Shown here: positions 54,573-63,349 of the stretch, piece after piece
Numbering within the stretch: the stretch's first letter is position 1
Layout of the letters: each line of letters begins with the position of its first letter
NCBI RefSeq assembly: GCF_007744255.1
Contig: NZ_CP036267.1
Location: 992,001 to 1,056,000, forward strand
Direction of reading: 5' to 3'
From: Thalassoglobus polymorphus
GTDB taxonomy: Bacteria; Planctomycetota; Planctomycetia; Planctomycetales; Planctomycetaceae
Length of the DNA: 64,000 nt
Position numbers and translations under genes: made by a program
Notes under the pieces: model-generated
Seen by the model: only the letters and a program-made list of their open reading frames with translations
Databases searched by the model: none
What the model was told of the DNA's origin: nothing

Positions 54573-57341
54573 ATGATGTTGGCAGTCTGTTCCAAATTCT
54601 GTAACCGGTTCTCTGTTCGGGCGACTGTCTTGCTGGACGCACTTTTTCTGCTGGTGATGCAAGGGGCGTTCACTAATGTTTTCGCTGGTGAAACAGACGA
54701 AGTCTGGGTACAGCAATGGGGGCTGAATTCGGCAACTCAGCCCATTGATTACGATGCGGGGCATAGTCATTTGCTGGCAACACATCACAAGGTCGTCGTG
54801 CTTTGGGATGCAAAGAGAGGCTTGGCGCTGCGGCGTTTTCCTTCATCCGGGACGGTGAAGACCCTGCGATTTTATGGGGACGACGCAGTTCTCATACAAA
54901 CTGGCAAGGCCGTTTCGATCTTTGACAAACAGAGCGGGAAGCTACTTCGGGAAATTCAATTAGGTGTTTCGAGAGCGATTCCTTTCTTGATGTTTCGAGA
55001 TGACGAGCCGGTGTTAGTCGCGTCTTGTGGCCGGGAAGAAATTCACGTTTGGAATTTGGAGTCGGGAGAAACGTTGCAAACTTTCCCGGCAGAAGGAAGG
55101 GTGAGTGCTGCGACCGTGGCGCCGGATCAGCAGTACCTGTTGACTGGCTCGGAAGATGGTGTCGGGATTCTCTGGAATCTTGAAGATGGAACTGTCCATC
55201 AAAGATTTCGCTCTCCGGTCGGCATCTCAAAAGTGGTCTTCAGTCCGGATGGTCGAAAGTGTTTGACGATCGGTTCGGGTGAGTTTTGGTATACTCCACG
55301 GGTGGTCGTTTGGGATGTCGCGACGGCGGTCCCTTTGCTGACGATTCCACGAACTGTTCGCGATGCTGATTTCACAGAGGGTGGAGTTCGCTTGATCGAT
55401 CCGAACGGAGTTGAGGAACTCTGGGCGTTTGATCGACATGAACAGGCTCCTGCCAAAGAGGAGTGGGAAACATTCCAGCAGTCGCCAGATGATCGAGTTT
55501 TGTTTACTCCTGATCAGTGGTTGTTACGCATCAATGAGGAGGCTCGTACGGTCTCACTCATCGAGTCGGGCTCAACTGGTCAGAGTCTCGAAGTCCCAAC
55601 TGACACTGCTTTTTTTGATGCGGATCATCACTCGCCTATTGCATTTTCCAGGACAGGGCGCTGGTTGTTGTCTGGGGGATCGACTTGGGGGCGTCGGGGA
55701 AATCTCGGAGCCCTTTGGGATCTTGAAAAAGGGGAAATGAAACTCGGCTTTAATAATATTTTCGTTGGAGCCTTTGATTCAAACGAGAAGCAGGTTGCTG
55801 TTTCAACACGTCGAGAACTGAAGCTTTTGAGCCTCGACACAGGAGACGTTTTACAAACGTTTCGAGTCCAGCCCGATCAGCCTTATTCGAATGGTGAAAT
55901 TACATCTGCACAGTTCACTCATGATGGGAAACAGTTATTGATTTCGCTTGGGGACTGGTACGACGGTGATGGTGGAGGCATCTTGCTTTGGGATTGCGAA
56001 AGCGGTGAAGTCATTCGCAACTATTCCTCTTCCAGCAAAGCTGTTATTTCTGCAGGTTTAGGAGTTGATGAAAAACAGATCATCGCTGCATTGTCCCCTG
56101 GAAATGACGGAAGTGCGGGAGTCAATGAGTTGAGACTCATTGATGTCGAGAGTGGGGAAACCTTGAAGTCGAAAACTTTCCCCGATTGGGGGATCGGAGT
56201 CGGCCAGATTGATCCTACAGGACGATTGATTCCCGTTATTACTCACGATAGTGAATCGATCTATCGACACAGGTCACCGCTGGCTTCACTTTTACAAACC
56301 GGGGATCTCGAACCTGTCCACGAAGATTTTCGAGGTCAACAAATCTCTTGGGATTTCACTGGAGAGACACTGGCTTCCCACGTTCAAAAAGGTGTGTTGG
56401 AGTTTCGTGCGGCCAGTTCCGGAGAAACTCTTTTGAAACGCCCAACCTCATTGAGTGCTTATAACTCAACTCTCTTGCAGCCAGCTGGAATGCTCATTGC
56501 CGGATCACTAAGAGATCCTCGCCGACCGGGAAAAGTTTCAAGCTATGCGGTCGGAGTCGAGGACGTTCTCACCGGAGAAGTTCAGGCAGAGTTCTATCTC
56601 TTTCCCGGAGAAGATGACTGGCTAATCAAGACTGAAAGTGGCGTCGTGAACGGTTCGAATGCAGGGCTTGGACGTGTGACTCAACGAACCATCGGAACGC
56701 TTCAGGTCGAGCCTGATCGGAAGTGGACCGATAAGCTTGTCGACGCAAGTGCTGTGGGGAAGGTGTTGACGAAACCGCTTCCGGAGGGGGCCACGCTTAG
56801 CGAGGAATTGCAAAAAGCTCCAAAGTTTGAACTTCCTTCGGAAGAGCTACGCCGTAAGGATCAGGAACCGTGGTATGACCACAGCATGCAGCGACGAATC
56901 GAAATTGCTAAGAAGCTGGAAGCTGCCGGAGCCGAAGTAAAAGTCGATATCCATAAGGCGATACACTACGTTCACCTCGAGAAGAAAAGTGTCACGAGTG
57001 AACTACTCAACGAGTTGCGCTGGGCTGGTGGAATCGATCGGCTGTATCTGGCGAAGACAGGGATCACCGATGGACAACTTGATTTCGTAGGGCTTCAAAA
57101 CCATGTGAAAAGACTGTCGCTCTGGGGCAACCCCATCACTGACAAAGGCATCGTCGAGCTGACTTCAATGTGGAGTCTGGAGGTGCTTGATATCCATGAC
57201 ACCAAGGTCACCGCCAACGGGCTGATGGCATTGAGTGAGCTTCCGAATCTCAAGATGTTAATTATTCCAAAACAAGTGAATCCAGACGATCTCTCGCCAT
57301 TGCGGGCCAAGCATCCCGCACTTGAGATTGTGCCACGATAG
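54573..57341 (+). CDS. Secreted WD40-repeat protein with C-terminal leucine-rich repeats
   Basis: About 922 residues from the ATG at 54573, which follows GGAGAGGA by 6 bases; the frame is open to 54516. Signal sequence with hydrophobic core LLDALFLLVMQGAFTNVFA. Some ten degenerate WD40-like blades follow (for example EIHVWNLESGETLQTFPAEGRVSAATVAPDQQYLLTGSEDG). The C-terminal 120 residues switch to leucine-rich repeats (LYLAKTGITDGQLDFVGLQNHVKRLSLWGNPITDKGIVEL). Both are protein-interaction folds, so an extracytoplasmic scaffold is likely. The stop TAG is the left end of a dispersed-repeat copy. Confidence 0.82.
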   Translation: MMLAVCSKFCNRFSVRATVLLDALFLLVMQGAFTNVFAGETDEVWVQQWGLNSATQPIDYDAGHSHLLATHHKVVVLWDAKRGLALRRFPSSGTVKTLRFYGDDAVLIQTGKAVSIFDKQSGKLLREIQLGVSRAIPFLMFRDDEPVLVASCGREEIHVWNLESGETLQTFPAEGRVSAATVAPDQQYLLTGSEDGVGILWNLEDGTVHQRFRSPVGISKVVFSPDGRKCLTIGSGEFWYTPRVVVWDVATAVPLLTIPRTVRDADFTEGGVRLIDPNGVEELWAFDRHEQAPAKEEWETFQQSPDDRVLFTPDQWLLRINEEARTVSLIESGSTGQSLEVPTDTAFFDADHHSPIAFSRTGRWLLSGGSTWGRRGNLGALWDLEKGEMKLGFNNIFVGAFDSNEKQVAVSTRRELKLLSLDTGDVLQTFRVQPDQPYSNGEITSAQFTHDGKQLLISLGDWYDGDGGGILLWDCESGEVIRNYSSSSKAVISAGLGVDEKQIIAALSPGNDGSAGVNELRLIDVESGETLKSKTFPDWGIGVGQIDPTGRLIPVITHDSESIYRHRSPLASLLQTGDLEPVHEDFRGQQISWDFTGETLASHVQKGVLEFRAASSGETLLKRPTSLSAYNSTLLQPAGMLIAGSLRDPRRPGKVSSYAVGVEDVLTGEVQAEFYLFPGEDDWLIKTESGVVNGSNAGLGRVTQRTIGTLQVEPDRKWTDKLVDASAVGKVLTKPLPEGATLSEELQKAPKFELPSEELRRKDQEPWYDHSMQRRIEIAKKLEAAGAEVKVDIHKAIHYVHLEKKSVTSELLNELRWAGGIDRLYLAKTGITDGQLDFVGLQNHVKRLSLWGNPITDKGIVELTSMWSLEVLDIHDTKVTANGLMALSELPNLKMLIIPKQVNPDDLSPLRAKHPALEIVPR

Positions 57342-57444
57342 GGCAATTTTCGAATTGGTGTTCGTGTTCTGCCTCGTGGCAAACAGCAAATTTGTTGGCG
57401 AAATGCTTTCTTCACGGACATAAGAAGATTCGAAAGATGCTCTA
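57339..57444. repeat. Dispersed ~105-bp repeat exactly spanning two convergent stop codons
   Basis: 106 bases from TAGGGCAATTTTCGAATTGG (TAG is the WD40/LRR stop) to AGATTCGAAAGATGCTCTA (CTA is the sulfatase stop on the minus strand). The ends are inverted repeats: TAGGGCAATTTTCGAA against TAGAGCATCTTTCGAA, 13 of 16 equal. The core TTCTGCCTCGTGGCAAACAGC matches other copies. Confidence 0.75.
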
Positions 57445-58959
57445 ATTCTGGTTTCGCCACTTTGCGAAGTCGTCAATGTACGACCACCGAAAGTCTTTCA
57501 TCTTTCGGTACTTGAAATCGCGGTTGGCGAGTTGTTCGCTGACGTAATCATCGACATTTTTTTGCAGGATGAACGGGTCGCGAGTGCGGGATTGCCAGTC
57601 AGAGAGGGCAGTCTTCAGGCGGTTCAGAGCCTCAGCGTGATCGGGGTCTTCAGCGAGATTGTTCCATTCGTAAGGATCATTTTTTAAGTCGTAAAGTTCA
57701 AAACGTGGCGGCTTCGACCATAGGGCGAATGCCTGTTGAACATGTTTCGGGGCAGCCAATTGTTCTTTAGCTGTTGCTCCCGAAATGACATAATGCGGGT
57801 GTTTCTTATCCAGATAAGTGTTGGCGTCCAGGTTTTCCGTATTGGGTTGTGGGCTGGAAATGAGCTTATAGCGCTCGTCCCGGACAGAATGTTGAACGAA
57901 ACAGGCACGTGGGAAGGAGCCGGTTGTGAGTGCGAAGCTGAACTGACGCCATGTTTCGGGAGTTTCATTGCGAAGCAATGGTTGAAGAGGCAGGCCCGGC
58001 AATTCTTTGGGGACGTCGAGGCCAGCTGCTGTCAGGATGGTGGGCAACACGTCCAAGGTCGAAACGAGTTCCTCTCGGACAGTTCCCGCTTTAGTCTGTC
58101 CGGGCCAGTAAACGATCATTGGGACTCGCAGGCCTCCTTCGTATACGGTCCCTTTCCCACGCGGGAATTGAGCTCCATGGTCGCCAAAGTAGATGACTAA
58201 TGTGTTTTCGGTATGTCGACTTTGAGCAAGTGTGTCGAGCAGCATTTCGACGCCGGAATCCAGACGCTCCAGACAGTTGTAATAGTTCGCAACTTGTTCA
58301 CGCAGCCTTGGAGAATTCACACCGATCCAAGGCATTGGCTGGACTTCGTCTTCGTTAAGCGGTTTGAGGGGACGTCCGTTGACTTTGCGAATGAACGGCA
58401 AGTGAGCATCGGGGAAGTTCACAGATAGAAAGAATGGCTTTTCGCCAGCTTCGCTGATGAATCTCTTCGCTGCTGCCGCGTAGTCAGCGACCGATTGCTT
58501 CCTCTGGAAATTGGAACTCGGGATCTGGTGCGAATCGAAAGGGAAGGCACTCTCTGGATTCACATGCAGCTTTCCAATGAGTCCTGTGTAATAACCGGCG
58601 GCATTGAGGTGAGTGGCAACGTTCGGAGTGTTTTTGTCGTACATGGCGAACTTGTGTGTCGCCAGGCCGATCTGTCCATTCTGGTGAGGGTGCAGCCCCG
58701 TCAAAAATGCGGCTCGCGACGGAGAACAGACTGAATACGGCACGTACGCATTCTCGAAGAGAACTCCCTCACTCGCCAGCCGATCCAGCGTCGGCGTTCG
58801 TGCAAACTCATCGCCATAACATCCCAGCTCTGGCCCATTATCTTCAGAAACAATCATCAACACATTCGGCTGACCTTCAGCGAAGGATGATGCCACCGTG
58901 CCTGTAAGCATGGTGATCAGTGTGATGATCGCGACGAAGTCCAGGCGTGTGGGAACCAT
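57442..58959 (-). CDS. Secreted type I sulfatase
   Basis: 505 residues from the ATG at 58959, chosen for AAGGAG 6 bases upstream. Signal peptide (about 1-28). The alkaline-phosphatase-like fold starts with NVLMIVSEDNGPELGCYGD (metal-binding Asp40). The modification motif CSPSRAAFLTG (Cys78-Arg82) would be turned into formylglycine. Further metal residues lie in VIYFGDHGAQFPRGKGTVYEGGLRVP. The C-terminal DLKNDPYEWNNLAEDP is typical. Planctomycetes use many such enzymes on sulfated algal polysaccharides; the substrate here is unknown. No sulfatase-maturing enzyme is nearby. Confidence 0.92.
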   Translation of the reverse strand: MVPTRLDFVAIITLITMLTGTVASSFAEGQPNVLMIVSEDNGPELGCYGDEFARTPTLDRLASEGVLFENAYVPYSVCSPSRAAFLTGLHPHQNGQIGLATHKFAMYDKNTPNVATHLNAAGYYTGLIGKLHVNPESAFPFDSHQIPSSNFQRKQSVADYAAAAKRFISEAGEKPFFLSVNFPDAHLPFIRKVNGRPLKPLNEDEVQPMPWIGVNSPRLREQVANYYNCLERLDSGVEMLLDTLAQSRHTENTLVIYFGDHGAQFPRGKGTVYEGGLRVPMIVYWPGQTKAGTVREELVSTLDVLPTILTAAGLDVPKELPGLPLQPLLRNETPETWRQFSFALTTGSFPRACFVQHSVRDERYKLISSPQPNTENLDANTYLDKKHPHYVISGATAKEQLAAPKHVQQAFALWSKPPRFELYDLKNDPYEWNNLAEDPDHAEALNRLKTALSDWQSRTRDPFILQKNVDDYVSEQLANRDFKYRKMKDFRWSYIDDFAKWRNQN

Positions 58960-59129
58960 CGGCTTCTCCTTGGTGTGCATTTTCTGAGTGCACTGATGCG
59001 AACGACTTTTCTCAATGAGTCCAAGAAAACAGTCTGAATGATGAAGCGTTTGACTTCAACAGCGACTGATCTGTTCTCAGGGGTTTTTGTTGTTCATCGC
59101 CAAAGATTTTGAAGCAACTGGGCGAGAAT

Positions 59130-60320
59130 CTATGTTCTGACTAGACCGCTGAGCCAGGTGGCGAAGGCGCTCCCAAAGATAAGGGGAGCCCAGGCAGCTT
59201 GTTCGGTGCGGACGATTCCCGATTGACCGAGAAATCCGCTACCCATTGAAATTCCGTAAACAATCCCCAAGACCAGCATGCAGACTGCGATGTTGGTCAC
59301 CTGCTGCATGTTGCTCATCTTGTCTCTGCGAATGATGAGTGGGATAACAATGTACAGCCCGACGATTGTGAGTAACGGGCGCGTCAGTCGTGAGTGGAGG
59401 TGCATTAATAAGCTGCGGCGAGAGAGAACGCTGCCATACGGTTCTTGCAGCCTTTGAAACAACGTCCCGGTTCCCATCAGGCTGTGGTTGGACGTATGGC
59501 GACTCATTTGGCTGAACGTGAGATGACAGTTGACGAAAACGTCAGTCCCGTTCGGTTGCGGGACGATAACTTTCTTTCCGGTGTCGGAGAGTGAGAGTTC
59601 TTCGAAACTTGTTGTGATCCCTTTCAGTAGCCAGCCACCTTGAGGTTCATTGCTTGTCGGAGGCAAGTAGTATGCATCCTCAGCGGAGATTGAGTCCTGA
59701 TTTGGCGAGATGACTGGCGGTAATCGAAACTGTGGTTTGTGGAGTCGCTTTTCTGCTGGAAAGACTTCTTCACCCGAGACAAACATTTTCCACCTCGGAT
59801 CGAATTGCGGATCGACCTTGTGTCCGTCGTCAGCGGTTTGACCGTGTCGACGTTGCAACTTGCTGGCGACGTTTGGAAGGATCACTTCCTGATTGACAAT
59901 TAAGAATCCGTTGACCACACACATTCCCAGTAGTAATGAAATCGTCGCCCGGTAGGTCGGCACGCCAGCTGCTAGAACGGGATGAAACTCTCCGTTCTTC
60001 AAAAACGAAGCGAGCGCCGCGATCGCTGAGATGACTACAATTGCTGGTCCGGCAAGCTCGATGATCATCAGAGACTGGTAGAAATAGTGATCGATCATCA
60101 GCTGAAAGAGCATCGTCGTTCCGCCGCCCGCTTTTTCTGCGGAATGCTGGAATGAATCGAGGTTGACGAATCCATCGACGACCACAAACAACCCCGCCGA
60201 CGCGCAGAAGAACACGGCGACGGTTTGCAAATAGCGAACCAGCAGGTATCGGTCGAATGTGGTCAAGGAAATTCGTGGTTGATGATGTGTCGGGAAAGCA
60301 GCGTCTGGATTACAGACCAA
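59130..60320 (-). CDS. LptF/LptG family lipopolysaccharide export permease
   Basis: 396 residues from a TTG; the exact start is uncertain, since the recognisable family begins at LTTFDRYLLVRYLQTVAVFF (about residue 19). Two N-terminal blocks of helices (about 28-50, 85-110, 127-148), a periplasmic jellyroll-like region (about 165-300) and three C-terminal helices (LLTIVGLYIVIPLIIRRD and following). It belongs to the permease pair that passes LPS from the inner membrane to the LptC/A bridge. Which of LptF or LptG it is cannot be told; only one is present in the window. Confidence 0.85.
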   Translation of the reverse strand: MVCNPDAAFPTHHQPRISLTTFDRYLLVRYLQTVAVFFCASAGLFVVVDGFVNLDSFQHSAEKAGGGTTMLFQLMIDHYFYQSLMIIELAGPAIVVISAIAALASFLKNGEFHPVLAAGVPTYRATISLLLGMCVVNGFLIVNQEVILPNVASKLQRRHGQTADDGHKVDPQFDPRWKMFVSGEEVFPAEKRLHKPQFRLPPVISPNQDSISAEDAYYLPPTSNEPQGGWLLKGITTSFEELSLSDTGKKVIVPQPNGTDVFVNCHLTFSQMSRHTSNHSLMGTGTLFQRLQEPYGSVLSRRSLLMHLHSRLTRPLLTIVGLYIVIPLIIRRDKMSNMQQVTNIAVCMLVLGIVYGISMGSGFLGQSGIVRTEQAAWAPLIFGSAFATWLSGLVRT

Positions 60321-60559
60321 AAAGCGGGATCAGGTCAAGATGGAGTTGGAGAAGATCCAGGGCTTCCCTGTCGTGAGAGTCCCGTTGTTTGAGGAGTTCA
60401 GTCGACTTCGGGATCGGCTTGGTGTATGGCCGAGTTGGCTGCGAACGGGAATATCGACATTGACCCTTTTTCTGTAGTCGCCGTAAACTTCCAATGGAAG
60501 TAATTGCTTCGTTGGGGCGCCGAGTTTGCCCTTTCAAGATTTTATTCGCCTGAAAAGTG

Positions 60560-61609
60560 ATGAAACGTATGTCGAATCCCAGTTTAGAATCGTCTCATTC
60601 GCGGTTGACGGACTGGTTACGTCCGCACTTGCGTTGGGTGACGGTCCCAAGCTGGGTGCTTTCGGCACTGTTTCATATCATGGTTGCCGGGGTGGTTGTG
60701 CTTTTGTCGCAACTTCCTAGCTGTCAAGCAGATATGGCGGGTGATGACGGTGAGGCGTTTCGTGATGTCGGCATCAGAACCCGACCGAGCGCAGCGGAAA
60801 CGGAGACAGATACGGAGACCGAAAGCGAAGATTCTCCCGCTGAGTTGGCTTATGAGAACCCGCTCACGGCCCAAGAGCCGGTCGTTGAGAATTCTCCGCC
60901 AGTTGCCTTGGAACTTCCAACCATGCAACTCGCTCCTCCGACCATTGGTGCGGGCAGTATTCCGATTCCAAAGACTCTCGCCAACAACGATTTGCTTCAG
61001 CCGAGTGAAGCAGGAGGAACGCCGACGATATCTAAGGGGACAGGAGCCCCGTTCGCTGGGGGAACCTCTTTTCTGGGAATTGAGGATGTTGGAAAGCGTT
61101 TTGCTTACGTGATTGATCGCTCGTTCAGTATGGACAATGATGGGGCACTTCAGGCAGCCAAGGCTGAGTTGCAGGCGAGTTTGTCTCGATTGGATGAAAC
61201 TCAGCAATTCCAGGTGATCTTTTATTCCGGAACAGTCAAGTTGCTTGAGCCGAGAAATAGCCCCAACAATATGTTTTGGGGGACTGATGCTCAGCGAATG
61301 CAGGTAAGTGGCCGCTTACGTTCAATTTTGGCCGACGGCGGGACACGACACTTACCGGCAATCATGAAGGCACTTGAAGGGAATCCGGATGTGATTTACC
61401 TGCTGACTGATGGGGCATCGGAACAGGCGCTTTCAGCTGCGGAATTGAATCAAATCAAAAAACGAAACCATGGTGGAGCTCGTATTCACTGTATTGAATT
61501 CGGAAGATCTCGGGCACCTGCACTCGATGGTGAAGGAAATTTCTTGAGAAAATTAGCGAAGCAAAATAATGGGCAGTATTTGTACCGTAACGTGAAGCGG
61601 ACTCGCTGA
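60560..61609 (+). CDS. Membrane-anchored von Willebrand factor A domain protein
   Basis: 349 residues; the ATG at 60560 is taken, with 60569 as alternative. One membrane helix (about 30-52, VLSALFHIMVAGVVVLLSQL), then an acidic, Thr/Glu-rich and Pro-rich linker (about 60-175), then a VWA domain (about 180-345). The MIDAS motif is AYVIDRSFSM (DxSxS), with the later Asp in VIYLLTDGASE. It binds a metal-dependent partner; the partner is unknown. Followed after about 80 bases by lspA. Confidence 0.85.
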   Translation: MKRMSNPSLESSHSRLTDWLRPHLRWVTVPSWVLSALFHIMVAGVVVLLSQLPSCQADMAGDDGEAFRDVGIRTRPSAAETETDTETESEDSPAELAYENPLTAQEPVVENSPPVALELPTMQLAPPTIGAGSIPIPKTLANNDLLQPSEAGGTPTISKGTGAPFAGGTSFLGIEDVGKRFAYVIDRSFSMDNDGALQAAKAELQASLSRLDETQQFQVIFYSGTVKLLEPRNSPNNMFWGTDAQRMQVSGRLRSILADGGTRHLPAIMKALEGNPDVIYLLTDGASEQALSAAELNQIKKRNHGGARIHCIEFGRSRAPALDGEGNFLRKLAKQNNGQYLYRNVKRTR

Positions 61610-61690
61610 GGAATCGGGAAATGAGATTTCCCGTTCCATGAAAATAGCTCGCTGTGATGAATCGAATTTCAGCGAATAGGATTGGATGAA

Positions 61691-62278
61691 ATGATGCAAG
61701 TAAGTTCTTCACAGCCGATCTCCAAGAAAGAACGCTGGATTTGGTTCAGTGTGACTTCGGTGGTGATGGTCGTCGTCGATCAATGGCTGAAGATGTATGC
61801 AATTCAAAACTGGAAGGGACTTCCTCCACGTTCATTTTTCTTTGATACTTTCCGGATCACGTATGCAGAAAACCATGGGGCGTTTCTAGGGTTGGGTGGC
61901 GAACTTCCTGATGAAGCCCGGTTCTGGATTCTTGTGGTAACGAACGGTCTCGTTCTGCTTGGTGTTTCTGCCTATCTTCTGCTTGGCAAGAGCATCAATC
62001 ACTATGTTTTCCTCGCGTTTACCTTGGTTGTGGCTGGGGGAATCGGAAACATGATTGACCGCGTTCGCTTCGAGTACGTGGTCGATTTCTTCAATATTGG
62101 CATTGGCGGATTGCGGACCGGGATCTTTAATATTGCCGACATGGCAATTACTGCGGGGTTCTTCATGATGTTGCCGCTCGTTTGGTCTCCTGAAGCTAAA
62201 AAGGCCTCGGAAAAAGATTCCGTCACTCCCGAGGTCACAGCCGAGGTCGACGGAGCTTCCGGGTCGCCTGTCTCGTGA
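61691..62278 (+). CDS. lspA: Lipoprotein signal peptidase (signal peptidase II)
   Basis: 195 residues from the ATG at 61691; a TTG at 61682 is in frame. Cleaves the signal peptide of prolipoproteins. Four membrane helices and the two catalytic Asp motifs: GGIGNMIDRVRFEYVVDFFNIG and FNIADMAITAGFF. The conserved early Asp-x-x-x-K (VVDQWLKMYA) and the Asn of ITYAENHGAFLG are present. A C-terminal tail of about 30 residues rich in Glu, Ser and Val is extra. Its stop overlaps the next start (GTGA). Confidence 0.93.
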   Translation: MMQVSSSQPISKKERWIWFSVTSVVMVVVDQWLKMYAIQNWKGLPPRSFFFDTFRITYAENHGAFLGLGGELPDEARFWILVVTNGLVLLGVSAYLLLGKSINHYVFLAFTLVVAGGIGNMIDRVRFEYVVDFFNIGIGGLRTGIFNIADMAITAGFFMMLPLVWSPEAKKASEKDSVTPEVTAEVDGASGSPVS

Positions 62279-63345
62279 ATCGATTACCTCCTCAACGTCT
62301 GCTCTCTTGCATGACCCTGCTGCTGTCCGCCATCAGCATGGTGATCAATGTTGGAGCAACCGCAGTCGTTGCTGAGGATCGAGTGATGTATCGCCCACCT
62401 GGGGCTCAGCGGCCGATTACGATGGTGGGGGATATCATTGATTCGACGGGTCGCGAATTGCAGATGATGACGCTGAACGGCAATCCACAGCGTATTTCTG
62501 CAGACGACATCATCACAATCAAAACACATTACGATCCCTCTCATCTAGCGGGAATCGAGGCCTATACCGCAGGTCGATTAGAGGATGCCGCGTCGTATTT
62601 CATCACCGCTTATGATCGCGAACCGCGCGAATGGGTCGATCGTGAAATCGCTGCCTGGCTGGTCCGGTGTCGATTGCAACAAGGGGATCTTGCCTCAGCG
62701 ATTTCGTCTTTTCGTTCGATCATCAATACCGATCCATACTCGCGGCATTGGGGGATCGCTCCGCTGATTTGGTCCCCCATGAGCATCAGCGAATCTGTGC
62801 GAAAATCTGTTCGTTCAATGTTGGTCAGCTCACGCAACGGAGAGCGATTACTGGCTGCTTCGATCCTCTTGTTTGACGGTGTTTCTGGAAAGCTGGCGGA
62901 AAGAGAACTCAATGACTTAGCGAGTGACCCGAATCCACGAATCTCGAAGCTTGCTCGTGCTCAACTTTGGCGGGTGGCCCTTGCGAAAAGTCAGGTGACT
63001 GAGAACATTCTCCAGAGCTGGCGAGATCAGATTGAATTATTGCCGGAACCGCTCCGGCCTGGGCCGCAGTATTTGCTGGGGCGTGGATATGCTCACTTGG
63101 GGGAACCGCGGCTCGCGGCTGCGGAGTTCCTGAAATTGACGATAATTTACACAAATCATGAGGCTCTCACCTCACGGGCGACACTGGAAGCTGCCCAGGC
63201 AATTGAAAGAACGGGGTTGACTCATGAAGCGGATCTTCTGTATCGCGAACTTCTGATTCGATTTCCAACAACCTCGGAATCGATAATTGCCCGCGAAAAG
63301 CTGGCTGAAAATAGAACGGACTCGATCAACTCGAATTCTGAGTAA
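62275..63345 (+). CDS. Exported TPR-like protein
   Basis: 356 residues from a GTG overlapping the lspA stop. Signal peptide (about 1-33; LLSCMTLLLSAISMVINVGATAVVA). A short beta-rich part (about 35-80) precedes helical repeats of TPR type (GIEAYTAGRLEDAASYFITAYDREP, QYLLGRGYAHLGEPRLAAAEFLKLTI, ADLLYRELLIRFPTTSESIIAREKL). Coupled to lspA by overlap and followed within a few bases by the ExbB-like gene, so it probably belongs to an ExbB/TolQ energy-transducing envelope system. Confidence 0.75.
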   Translation: MNRLPPQRLLSCMTLLLSAISMVINVGATAVVAEDRVMYRPPGAQRPITMVGDIIDSTGRELQMMTLNGNPQRISADDIITIKTHYDPSHLAGIEAYTAGRLEDAASYFITAYDREPREWVDREIAAWLVRCRLQQGDLASAISSFRSIINTDPYSRHWGIAPLIWSPMSISESVRKSVRSMLVSSRNGERLLAASILLFDGVSGKLAERELNDLASDPNPRISKLARAQLWRVALAKSQVTENILQSWRDQIELLPEPLRPGPQYLLGRGYAHLGEPRLAAAEFLKLTIIYTNHEALTSRATLEAAQAIERTGLTHEADLLYRELLIRFPTTSESIIAREKLAENRTDSINSNSE

Positions 63346-63349
63346 GTGA

